Below are positions 46,085-56,819 of a stretch of 64,000 bases of DNA, in pieces (the first letter of the stretch is position 1; each line of letters opens with the position of its first letter). The notes beneath the pieces are model-generated. The model was not told where the DNA came from. It worked only from the letters and a program-made list of their open reading frames with translations, and did not search any database. The stretch is from Platerodrilus igneus (taxonomy: Eukaryota; Arthropoda; Insecta; Coleoptera; Lycidae). Both the position numbers and the translations under genes were made by a program. The DNA lies in NCBI GenBank assembly GCA_036346225.1, contig JARFIW010001089.1:62001-126000 (forward strand), given 5' to 3'.

Positions 46085-46860
46085 TACATTTCAGAAAAAT
46101 GATGAATGAAGATTCAGGATAACAAAGGTTACAAGTCTATTCTTATCGGTTTGGATCGCTTTACCAAGTACTCAATAGCTAGACATTCAAAAAGTAAAAC
46201 AGATCTAGTAGTTACAAACGAATAAAAATTAATTTACAAACGGGTGAAACGAAAGAATTCTATAACAGCTGGTTTAAAAACTTATGCACCAATATAAGAT
46301 AAAACATTCACATATTGTGTAGTCAAAGCCTGTATAACAGAACGTCTTATCAGAACAATTAAGAACAAACACTGCAAAGTTTCCACTTGCAAGAACGTTA
46401 CAGATTGCTGGAAATTTTACCCAAAATTATAGAAGAATATAACAGTACCAAGCACGGTTCCCGTGCAAGTAGAAGGACGCCCGGACAGAATAAAACTTCA
46501 TCTCGCTGACAGTGATGGGCAAACCGAGGAAAGTTACTTAAGGTTGGTGGCATAGTCCTCATTTCCCAATATAAAGCCGTTTTTGACAGAGAACTTCATC
46601 TGAACCATATAGCTTGGAACTGTTCAAAATTGTTACAGTACAACAGACCATACCTATAATCTACCTAGTGTAAAGGTTGGAAGGTCATCCAATCCCAATG
46701 TGCTTTCTATGACGAGGATGTTCAGCCTGCAGGAGCGCCCAAAACGTTCCTAGTGAAAAAAGTTATACCGAAACGGAACCATGGACAGAAACTACTGGTT
46801 GCATAGCTGGGTGGGAGAGAAGTTGGATTGACACAACAGATTTGGTGTGGTGTAAATAGT
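46085..46860 (+). pseudogene. Retroviral-type integrase of Maverick/Polinton type, remnant
   Basis: 'GYKSILIGLDRFTKYSIARH' (first catalytic Asp in LD-FTKY, ~46130), 'KEFYNSWFKNLC' (~46250), 'VVKACITERLIRTIKNK' (Glu region, ~46320-46370), 'YKAVFDRELHLNHI' (~46572) and a C-terminal 'KTFLVKKVIPKR' and 'LLVAWLGG' (~46745-46815) follow the order of the integrases encoded by Mavericks. Frames change several times and the region is dead. It is on the opposite strand from the DNA polymerase remnant 17 kb away, so probably a different copy. Confidence 0.7.
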
Positions 46861-46904
46861 TTAGCACCAAGTTTGAACATTTATTAATCAGACTACAAAG
46901 AGGA

Positions 46905-47360
46905 TACATGGCTTACGTCCTGGATGTATAGTGCTTCCAATATAAAACAAGTGAATTGTTCGTTAAAGAAGTAGCAGTGTTTGATGTGGAAAATGACGAA
47001 GTATAAAATGAGATATTGGTGATGCCTCGAGACTCTACCTACTATAGTGAAAATTTTAAGAAACATAGCGCCTGGCTCGGAAGCACTTGCATAGACTTAG
47101 CTGGAAGATTCCATCAACAAGCCAATTATGACAAGCTTTTCTGACGTTAAACCTGCAAAAGATAACACAATTGCAGGCTACCGTCAATGTGAAAGAATTG
47201 GAAAAGGTGCGGACTATATCTAAATATTTGCCAAATAATTGTGTTCAAGATGTGGAAATATTTGACCTTCCAAGTCTTAAAGAGCTGCTACAGAAAAGTG
47301 ACCATTTAAGTCATGGTCTACTACACGATGATAGCAGTTTGACATGTGCTTGACAGAACG
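46905..47360 (+). pseudogene. Unknown coding remnant downstream of the integrase
   Basis: A frame with two stops reads 'GYMAYVLDV', 'KTSELFVKEVAVFDVENDEV' and 'YYSENFKKHSAWLGSTCIDL' (46911-47140), then in another frame 'VNVKELEKVRTISKYLPNN' and 'IFDLPSLKELLQKS' (47171-47353). The stretches look like ordinary soluble protein rather than chance ORFs and lie directly after the integrase in the same orientation. I do not recognise the family; it may be another gene of the same DNA element. Confidence 0.35.
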
Positions 47361-47924
47361 CTATATTTATTCACAATGAATTTTGTTACACATGTAAGTA
47401 GAAATACAAGAAATGAAAAGCATGTTAAGATTGTTTTGAAAAGCGAAAGTCGTGTGAGTAATTGTTTATTTAATGATAGCAGTAATGCGAATTATTTGAC
47501 GCTATTGTAAATAATCAATTGCCATTTAAACCAATTACTAGAATATGTAGGTGTGAGACAAACACTCATGCAATTATTTAGAAGATTGGATATTGGCGAT
47601 TCCGGAGGTCTCAGTGGGTGCTAGTATATATTTAATAAAACTATAATAAAGTTTGTTTTACCTACTATCAAAGATGTACATGACGTTTAATATTGAAATT
47701 TTAATTGCGGTTTTTTTCTTATGTGGTACTACATTAAAAAACAAAGGGTTAGGTATAGTTAAAAAATAGTGTTTGTGACATTTGACAAAAAATGATGTCC
47801 GTAATTTTGTGGAAAACGTTGAATAATTGAAAAATATTAAACCTCAATTTGTTCGGTGTATAAATGTCTGTTGACTGATGCAAAGTGCAAAAAAAGGAAC
47901 GGTGTAGAAAAAAAAATGAGAAAG
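47361..47924. other. No feature recognised
   Basis: AT-rich sequence without recognisable ORFs or repeats. Confidence 0.3.
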
Positions 47925-48040
47925 GTAAAATGTGGAAGTAAAAGTGCGCAAGGCGTTGGAAGGTAGAATATAAAAGTGGAAAGTGGGGGTTGGATGTTGG
48001 ACGGTAGAAGGTAAAATGTAGAAGGTGGAAATGGAAGAGC
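47925..48040 (+). repeat. Purine-rich simple repeat (gtagaaggt / ggtaaaatgt)
   Basis: Degenerate units such as ggtaaaatgtggaagt, ggtagaatataaaagtgg and ggtagaaggtaaaatgtaga. This is the complement of the repeat type at 45655-45845. The minus ORF 47749-48117 is only a reading of this tract. Confidence 0.65.
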
Positions 48041-49794
48041 CGAGGCGGCTGCACTACACCAGAAACCTTCATTTTTACCAACTGATTATGTTCAATATCG
48101 TTGGCCTGTAAACGCAACTATCTATTCCCAACTTGGTGCACTGAATGATTATCGATCAAGGTTGTAATCACAAGCAAGTTTAATTATTCTTACTTGATAA
48201 ACGTTTGTGTTTTTACGAGTTTGTTGCATTTTCCCTCATCTCTTGCATGAAGGGCCGCCAACCCTAGGACTTGCTTAACAAAATTGATTAAGTGTTAAAT
48301 AGGTGATATATATCTTCGTAATTAACTGCTGTAAAAGTTTCTAATGCAAATAAAACAATTAGTGTATAGTATGGTAAAACTGAACGTCACGATTTAGTTA
48401 CTGTCAATGTGTAAATTAAAACTATTTAATTAAACTTAAAGTGAAAATTGTTGAGCCCTTTAAAAGTATTTGTCCGTCGTATTCGTGTTTAGTATCGAGT
48501 TTATTAAGCCTCGTTGGTAGTAAAGTACGCATCTCTACAGAAATTGCGTTCTAAACATTCGTTCAATAACATCCTAGACCTCTGTTACTTAAAAGTAGTT
48601 CCTCTTTTAGAACTTCTTGAATAATGATCAAGGGCAGTACACTGCTCGCGTGCCAAGGTTCACAATGAGAGTTTACTGTTTATAAAAATCCAGTATTTAT
48701 AGCTATTAATAGAAATTTCCTTTCCAATTATTTGACAACAATGTTGTCTACTATCATCATGTTTTGCACATTAACTTCTAATATTCAGTGCTTCAGTACA
48801 GCACGCAATCAATCAAACTTCTAAGGTTGTATTAAAAGAACTTCTGGATCTGCAGAACCTAAAGCAGCTGTAATTGAATAACCCCATACTCCTCTGGCTT
48901 ACAAAGTAATGCCAGCGGTATCAGTAATGCTGGTGTAAAATTTAATTTCGTGGAATATACATCACCGTCTTCGGTTAAAGTATTAGGATGCTTTGATGCT
49001 ACCTCCGCCATGTTCGCATTGAATGAATGACTGCACCCCCGTTGATGGAATGATAGCTGCTATATTATCTACAGACTTAAAGTAATTTGCATACCTTAAT
49101 ATTTTTCGCTATAGTGAAAGCAAATATGCTTTAAATTAATATCACGCCGCTTTTATTCCTTGTTTAATATGTACTAACAAAGATGTTGTATTTTCATTTG
49201 AAGTTAGGTAATTATTAAACAAAATTTTAGCTCAATGACCAGAAATCCGGTAGATTTATATCAGTTTTCGTTCCTCTTTTACTAGCCACTTCTTTGCAAA
49301 ATAAAAGCGTCATTCCCTTTTCTATTGCAGAAATTGCAATTGTCATAAGGAAATGAGCATACAACTTTTATATTTTCAAACTTAGTGAATAGGTACTATT
49401 TTAATAATATTTGCAGTTATTCTAAAAGTAGAAAAATAAGTGAAATAAAACCAATGCTAAAACTACAGCACTACAAAAAAAAACAATTACAAATTACGTT
49501 AAGTTGCTTATCATCTTGAATACATTCTGGTCTATCACCTGTCATATGTCTTAAAAACTACCTGCCTGGTTTTCACGATTGCAAATCATGTTGCTATTTA
49601 ATTGTGGTGAATATGATCTGTTAATTCGTTTTCAATGCTTAACAGAGCCAAATTTTTTAGTTTAGTTGGAAGCATAGTCGATGTTATATAATTCTTAATA
49701 ATTATTCGTTTACTCAAAGCAGTAGCGTGCGGTGAACATTAATGTAGGAAAAGCAAGAAATTAAAAAAAAGACAAAACTTTTTTACCATGAGTG
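48041..49794. other. No gene recognised
   Basis: AT-rich sequence. I found no ORF of note, no inverted repeat and no match to the other families in the window. Confidence 0.3.
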
Positions 49795-50095
49795 TATAAA
49801 ACATCCGCTCTGATGGACATGCACCTTTCAAAAAGTTCTAGATTACTACAACGGATAGAATGGCTTGCGTGTTTCGGTGAGATAAAGAGCCAAACTATAA
49901 GTTTAACCAAATTAGTGAGGTCTTTAGTGAGGAATCATACTAAGACAGGTTCCCGAAAAAGGGCAGCAGCTTTTTTGGTATTTAGAGTGGCAGAGACCAT
50001 AGGGGTCAGCAAGGCAAGCTAAAGCACACTACTGAGATGTGGAGAGCAATGGGAAACCACCACATTACCTCCCTAGGTACACATTATAATGTGAT
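49795..50095 (+). mobile_element. RTE-type LINE 5' UTR fragment
   Basis: This stretch matches the 5' UTR of the copies at 37386-37076 and 62586-62885 ('gccaaactataagtttaacc', 'agtgaggaatcatactaaga', 'aaagggcagcagct', 'gggaaaccaccacatta'), about 80% alike, but stops before the ORF start. A UTR-only fragment is odd for a LINE, whose copies are usually 5'-truncated. Confidence 0.8.
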
Positions 50096-50157
50096 TAAGG
50101 GCCGCTATGTTTGCGGCCACGTCCCCAATACTCCACCCGAAGATACTACATTGGGTT
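50085..50157 (-). mobile_element. SINE tail fragment
   Basis: On the minus strand 'ccaatgtagtatcttcggg' and 'tggagtattg' match the 3' part of the SINEs at 25.5 and 42.6 kb; about 26 bases of GC-rich palindromic sequence (gccgcaaacatagcggc) are inserted before the final 'aatcacatt'. It abuts the LINE 5' UTR fragment. Confidence 0.6.
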
Positions 50158-50715
50158 TAATCGCGAAAAGTAAACGTGCTCCAAATTTAATCTAACTTCA
50201 GGTTAATCAATACTAAATAAAAATCTAACAAAGAAAAACTAATAATAGGGTTTAAAGAATGGTATCCCTAGCGTTGATTCTGGAGTTAACCCGATCCAAA
50301 AGATACAAGCAAAAATGAATGGGGATGGATCCGTAATACCGAATTGCAGCTGCGAGCTCTGCTTACAGGTTCGACCTGAAGGGTCGTCTTAAAACTATCC
50401 AAATCTAGCTAGCTAATATTAAAAATGGATACAAATTTTCTAAGCATTCGCCAAATGTTTAATAGTGAATCCAGCTATTTTGCCTGTTCTATATATTTAC
50501 AAATTCGTCCTCCCTGGTCTAAGTATTTATTCAAATTTCATCCTAAATTTATCCCAAGCGTTCCCTATCATTCCCTAACTGACATATTATAAGTACAATC
50601 TTCTTTCCTATATATACTGCCACCAAAAATTGACGGCAAAACGTCTAGCAAATAAAATCAAGCCACAGAACAAAAATACAGTCAAAAATATAAATATAAA
50701 ACAGGTATAAATATA

Positions 50716-50718
<3 letters not shown>
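50158..50718. other. No feature recognised
   Basis: No ORF or repeat that I can define. Confidence 0.3.

Positions 50719-50761
<43 letters not shown>
50719..50761. repeat. (TA)n microsatellite
   Basis: About 21 uninterrupted TA units followed by an A-rich tract to 50815. The minus ORF 50682-50900 is a reading of this repeat. Confidence 0.95.
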
Positions 50762-50763
<2 letters not shown>

Positions 50764-51365
50764 ATAAAATAAATATATAAATAAATTAATAAATATCTAA
50801 ATAAGCAAAAGCATGCAACAGTGCATAAATTAGCAAAAGCATTGCCCAAATTATCAGTTGCACTCGCATAAGCATTATGATGGCTAGCGCCATTACGCAC
50901 AAAACATGCTCGTCAGATCATTTCAAAATCTTCTTATTAATACAAGTCAATACTTATGCGAGTGCAGCCGCCACAATTTTAATCCTACCTCGAATATAAA
51001 TTTCTCAAGCATCCGAAGATCTGGTCGTCTTCTTACGTCTATTGGTATCTTACTGCTAAAGAGAGATAATGCACTGTTAAAGTTCTGGTGTGTATGCACT
51101 AAACGTTCTAGGGGATCACAATCACTATCACTTTTAAGTCCTGGGGGGATGTGCGGTTTCTCTATTTTTTATTTTCTTTATTTATTTGCTGATTTAAGTT
51201 AATTAGGGTTTACTGATTTATTTTGTTGTTATTTATTTGTTTTAGTTTATTCCCAGTTCCGATTTTTCCGCGCGTATAAGGTGGGACAGTGATTGTTTTA
51301 GTGGTGTGGGGTTTGACGTGCATATTAGATTTTGGTTATTGATTTTTGCTTTTGTTTTTGCTTTT
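50762..51365. other. AT-rich sequence with a small inverted repeat
   Basis: tgcactcgcataag (50859-50872) is repeated in inverse at 50953-50966. Sequence from about 51000 to 51365 may be 3' UTR of the LINE on the minus strand to the right. No coding recognised. Confidence 0.35.
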
Positions 51366-53076
51366 CACTTTTTTTTTATATATTTTTTTTATTTTTTTTT
51401 TAATTTTTTATACAGATTTTGTTTATATCATGCTCATATACGTTTCTCATGCCAAGTCAAAATCAAAAATTTTCAATCCTTCCCTACCTCCTTCGATTTA
51501 CGCGCGGATATCACCGTCTAATCTCGAGACCCTTCCCGAAATTCTTTGAAGAAACGCCTTCTGGTTAGCCACTTCTCCGACTTCCTTTAGGCTCTTTGGC
51601 CATGCTAGTTCTGCGATAGCTAATTTTATATCAGTTAACCCTCGATTTGCCACTTCAAGTGGGCAATCGAAGAGCACATGCTCTGCGGTTTCTGCGCCCT
51701 CACCGCATTCGCAGCCGCCGTTGTCGGTTAAACCGAATCTTTGTAAATACGCTTTCAGGACGCCCTGCCCTGTTATCAGTTGCACCATTTTATGATCGAG
51801 TTTCACTTCGATCTTACCTCTAGCTTCTATGCTCGGTATGAAGTTGTGGGTAAACCTGCCCGCGGCAGTGTTGTTCCACCTCTCTTCCCATTGTGGGATT
51901 GATTTTTCGCGCAGCTTTCTTTTAATTATAGACCTCGGTATCAGCGAATGTGATATCCGAAAGTCGCCCGTCGCGGCCTCTTTAGCTAATTTATCAGCCC
52001 TATCGTTTCCTACGTTACCATCGTGCGACCTAACCCAACAGAACTTTAAATGCCGAAACTCGAGCTCGTATGCGCTATCCTCCAGACGTCAGCTTGAAGG
52101 TCTGTCGAGGTATTCATGTTTGTTAAAGCCGTCAGCGCCGATTTACTATTACTGATTATATAATATTCGTCTCTGCCCGTATGGTTTATTACGTAATCGA
52201 TAGCCTCTCGTATGGCTACCAATTCGCATTGGAAGATAGTGCTCCAGTTCGCGAGTTTGGTTTGAAACCGAAACACCGCGCCTGCTTGTCCGTCATCCAT
52301 ACGTGAACCATCCGTATAAATTCTGATACCCGTCCCGTCCCCATCACCTTCGACAAACTCGATTCCTCTAATATCGGTCGGGTGCCCCAACTCCGATACA
52401 ACAATCTTTCTCTCTATCTCCATATTACCAAGATTAATATCTTCTATAATTTCGCACCATTTCCCTATATTTATTATTCTCTATTTCTAATCTACCTAAC
52501 GACATATTCGATAGGAAGAATCCTACTGATCACCAGGACCGCCTCCGTGGAGGTGATCCTGTATGCCCTCGCCGCCTTGAGCGCGGTTATGCGTTGCACG
52601 CTCGTCAATTGTCGCATCTCCCGGACTTTACAACCTTCCGCCCATACAGAAGCTGCGTACAGCATTGCCGGCTCAATTGCTGCGGCATAAATCGTCCTCA
52701 GCGATTCGCCTCTGAAACCCGTTCATTTTCGCAGCCGCCATCATTTTGTTTGATATTTCGCTGCTTTTGCTTTAAACGTACTGCACGTGAGCTTTCCAAT
52801 TTAACTTATCGTCAATCTTTACGCCGAGGTATGTAATTGCGTCTTTAAAAGGTATTTTCTCCCCTCCCAGCTCTAACCTAGGGGGTCGCTGTCCCGGTTT
52901 CTTTCCGAAATAAAGCGCCTCTGACTTCGCCGTGTTAAATTTTAATTTTACCGCCTGCGACCATTCGTGTAGTTTATTAAGCGCCTCGTTTGGTTTTGTG
53001 CGCATATCCATTAACAATCGCGTTCTGACAATTAAAAGCGTATCATCCGCAAACCCAACGATTGAACATCCATTTT
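51366..53076 (-). mobile_element. I/R1-type LINE, 5'-truncated
   Basis: Minus strand, from the RT palm at 53076 through RNase H to a stop at 51498, then a 3' tail that is A-rich (T-rich on the plus strand, 51360-51412). It is truncated at RT motif C and abuts an RTE copy on the plus strand only about 10 bp away. Base composition is richer in G+C than the neighbours. Confidence 0.8.
51498..53070 (-). pseudogene. I/R1-type LINE ORF2 C-terminal part (RT end, RNase H, zinc finger)
   Basis: The RT palm has 'SLGFADDTLLIVRTRLL' (intact FADD, 53040-53065), then 'WSQAVKLKFNTAKSEALYFG', 'ITYLGVKIDDKLNWKAHV' (52780-52990), 'AAIEPAMLYAASVWAEG' and 'LTSVQRITALKAARAYR' (~52560-52680). RNase H follows with 'RIYTDGSRMDD' (first Asp, ~52320), 'IFQCELVAIREAI' (Glu, ~52220), 'ISNSKSALTAL' (usually SDSKSAL; the Asp is Asn, ~52150) and 'GNVGNDRADKLAKEAA' (~52000). 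The C-terminal zinc-binding region is 'LTDNGGCECGEGAETAEHVL' (~51700). Several stops and one frameshift separate the blocks. Presence of RNase H after RT fits the I, R1 or LOA groups. Confidence 0.85.
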
Positions 53077-53086
53077 GACCCTAATC

Positions 53087-56000
53087 TCTAGGTACACAGC
53101 GTCCCCCACTCGGATATCCGGGAAAAGACCACTTCGGAGGATGTGATCGGAAAGAAAAAAGAGTCGGGAACATTCTGCGAATCGGGGCGTAGAATATCGG
53201 AATATAAAGCAAGTAGGTAGGCAAGAGAACTTGAAAATTGAAATGAATAGGTTAGCATTAAACATAGTATGGATCAGCGAAGTTCGGTGGCCAAAGGCGG
53301 GGGATTTCGTAAACCGATAAATACAGTAATATTACAAGTATACATGCCCACCTACAGCTACAGTGAGGAAGAAGTAGAAGCGATTTACAAAGTGATCGAA
53401 GACTTACTAAGACACGTAAAAGACATTAAAATCCAATAATTAAGGGTGACTTTAATGCAGTCGTAGCTAAGCATGGGGGAGGAGCGGTAGAAGGTTTATT
53501 TGGTTTAGGCACGAGAAACGAGAAGGGAAATAGGCTGGTAGAATTTTGTGGCAAGAGCAATTTAGCCATCGCAAACACATTATTTCAACATCATGCTAGA
53601 AGACGATTCACTTGGAAGATGTCAGGAGATATAGGAAGATATCAAATAGAATACATTCTTTTTAGATAACGGTATAAGACTCAAATAGGAGACTGCAGAA
53701 GCTACCCAGAAGATCGTAATTATGAAGGGCTTTCTGGAACAAAAAAAAGGAACTTTGACTTTGAGAAACTAAAAGATAAAGATATCCACGAAAGACTTGG
53801 AAATAGTCAAATGAATTGCTAAAAGATATCGAAAAAATTTCTGATACTAAGGAAGTTTAAACAGAATGGAATAACATTAAATCAGCTTAGACATGGCGAC
53901 CAAAGATATTCGGGGGTATACACAAAGAGAAAATAAGAAACCAAGAATAAAAAAGGATATCCTGAATTTCATAGAAAAAAAAACGAAAATACAAAAACAG
54001 ATCGGACGAAGCTGGAAAACAGAGATATAAAGCCATAAAATGGGACATTATTCGCAAATACAAGAAAGCTAAAGAGCAATAGATTGATGAAACGTTCAAA
54101 GATGAATGTAGAAAAGGCAGATGAAGCATACAAACTAATTAGAAGGAACTTTAGGGATATAAAACCGGGTAGCAGAAATATATGGGGCACGGAAGGAGAT
54201 ATAATTATAGCAAGTATAGAGAAAAAGATTATATGGCAAGAATATATAGAAAATTTATATGCAGAAGAAGAACTCACAAGGACTTGGAATATCATATACT
54301 TAAAGATGAGTTTGAATTATTAGTAAGAGGCCTGAAAAATTGTAAGACACCGGATATAGATAATGTGCAAGCAGAAACTCTAAAAACCGCTTGACAAGCA
54401 GTAAAAGAACGTCTCTTCTAACTTGTAAGCTACATGTATGAAACAGGCAACATGTCCAAAGATTTCAAACGTAACTTCATAGTCACTATGCCGAAAACGA
54501 GAGGCGTAAATAGATGTGAAATAGAAAAAATATAGGGTTTGTAGATCTGGAAAAAGCATTCGACAATATAAAATGGAAGAAAATGTTCGAAAATTAGAAT
54601 AAGTTTAAGGGATAGGCGGATAGTAGATAGCTTTATACAAAGAGCAAACAGGGATGTGCCCTATCCCCGTTTATTTTTAACCAGTCAAATGCAGGAAAAC
54701 ATTTGGAATTATTATGCAGGGACAAAAGATCGATATACTTAGATTTGTAGATGATATAGCGGTATTAGCATCTAGCATGGAGGAGTCCGAAGCAGCTGTT
54801 AATAAAATGGAAACAGTTCTAACAGACAGATACATTATGAAAATTTAAAAAAAATAACACTAAAGTTCCAGTATGCATAGGAAGGGAAAATAAATCAAAA
54901 ACCAGAATACAAATAGGATATCAGAACTTACAAGAAGTTAAGGATTTCTGCTACCTAAGAAACCAAATAACGCAAGATGGGAAAAGCGCAAAAGATATAA
55001 CATAAAGATTAACACAAGGTCGTGCTACATTTAACAAGAAAAAGCAATTACTGTGTTCAAAGGTAGCAAACATAGAAACAAGGAAACGATTGCTGAAAGC
55101 ATATGTGTGGAGCACAACACTGTACGGCTGTGAAACTTGGACAGTAGTAGAAGCGGACAGGAGAAAGCATTTGAAATGTGGTGCTACACACATATGGTGA
55201 AGGTATCATGGACAGACAAGATTAAGAACGAAGAGTTTCTAGAAATGACATGGGAAGAAAAACGTATGTGGAAAACAGTAAAAATAGGGGAAATAGGATG
55301 ATAGGCCACATAGTAAGACATGAGGGAATAGTGCGAAATATATTAGAAGCGTAGATAGGAAAAAAGAGAGGTAGAGGTATTAGACTATTTCACACAGATA
55401 GTCAAAAATGTAGGCTGTGGGAATTTCAGGGAAATGTGTAGGCTAGTTCAGAATAGAAATCAATGGAGGTACGCCCCTAACCAGTTCCGAGCAATATTCT
55501 CAACTAATGTTAATTGTGTGAAAGGATTTTCTGGAAAACCTTTAATTCGGCAAATGTCTGTGTTGGGGATCTTGGTAGCCACAGGCCGCTTAACTTTATT
55601 CACATACCACTGAATATCGGTGGCATAGGGTATATAGTTAGAAAACAATAGAAGGGGAACCGAGCTGTATCTAGGCTGTAGGAATGTCAGTTCCAAGTCA
55701 GAAAATCTAATGACGAAAAAATAATTTCACTCAAACATCGTGATTACTATAAACAAATACAGCTGTTGGTTTTAGAATATATTTACCTAATATTGATTGT
55801 GCGAAAGGATTTATTGGTAAACTATTAATTCGACAAATGTCTGGGTTGGGGAATCTTGGTAGCCACAGGCTGCTTAACTCTCTTCATATATCACTGAATA
55901 TTGATAAAATAGGGTATATATTTACAAAACAATAGAAGGGGCACCAAACTGTTTCTAACAATAAAAAGCAACGGCTATGTTCGAAGACAACGCATACAGA

Positions 56001-56395
56001 AACAAGGAAAAAATTGTTGGAGACATATATGTGGAGCACAGCACTGTACACCTATGAAATAGGGACAGTAGGAGAAGCAGACAGATCAAGGTAGAAGCCT
56101 TTTGGAATATTATACTTCGGTTGTATGATGATGATAGCATGGACAGACAAAGTTAATGACAAAGAGATTATAGAAATGGTAGGGGGAATAAAGATATCTG
56201 TGGAAAACAAAAAAAAAAGAAAAATAAACGGACAGGATACGTTCTATGGCATTTTTGAGGAATAGTGCGGGCTGTATTACAACAGATATTTAAAAAAAGA
56301 GAGGTAGGTGTAGACATAAATCAGACTATTGCACACAGATAGTGAAAGATGCAGACTGTGGGAATTTTAAGGAAATGGTAATGATGATATATAAA
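53087..56395 (+). mobile_element. RTE-type LINE, old decayed copy with extra 3' modules
   Basis: The order is a shortened 5' UTR (from about 53087), the ORF remnant (53150-55480), a 3' UTR spacer ('gtgtgaaaggattttctgg', 55515-55680), a short tail with 'taatgacgaaaaaataa' (about 55708-55725), a second spacer (55795-55945, 'gtgcgaaaggatttattgg') and a second broken copy of the C-terminal coding region (55945-56385), ending 'gtaatgatgatatat'. The duplicated C-terminal piece is not explained by a simple LINE and recurs at 31665-32320. Confidence 0.8.
53150..55480 (+). pseudogene. RTE-type LINE ORF, heavily decayed
   Basis: Matches the ORF at 34101-37075 over most of its length. Recognisable pieces include an 'ISEVRWPKAG' endonuclease block (53275), 'VEGLFGLGTRNEKGNRLVEF' (53490), 'NVQAETLKTA' (54365), the motif C region 'LRFVDDIAVLAS' (54740; FADD is VDD here), 'LLKAYVWSTTLYGCETWT' (55095) and 'CGNFREMCRLVQN' (55420). 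Many stops, deletions and frameshifts make it far older than the copies at 34-37 kb and 62.6-64 kb. Confidence 0.85.
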
Positions 56396-56819
56396 ACATA
56401 ATTTGTGCAAGTATCTATGTTGTCCCTAAAACTGCTAAAGGTAGTATGTAGGAAATTGAGATTTTTACGAAAGCATAAAGCAATAAACCTTTCGTTTTTA
56501 GAACAATATGTTTATAATTGGAGTTTTTAATTCTTAATTTAGCATCAATTACTGTATAGCACATCAGAAAGTCCAATGAATTTGATAAATTAGGTTTTAT
56601 CACAACATACTACCTCTTAGTGTATAATGTACTGCAAATAGTGACACAGGATTTATTTAAATTAATGTAAAAGAAGCGACAAGGTGTAAAATGTAAAAGT
56701 TGAATAATTACGCCAAAATTAAGCATTTTTATCTCTAAACGCTGCTAAGGGAGCACCCATTAAGAAAATAATGTAAAACATGGAAAAATGGCAATTGCGT
56801 AAATAAAAGTTCTTTATAC
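56396..56819. other. No feature recognised
   Basis: AT-rich sequence between the RTE 3' end and the transposase remnant. Confidence 0.3.

Noticed and set aside
50682..50900. Peptide rich in Ile-Tyr
   Set aside because: It is a translation of the (TA)n microsatellite.
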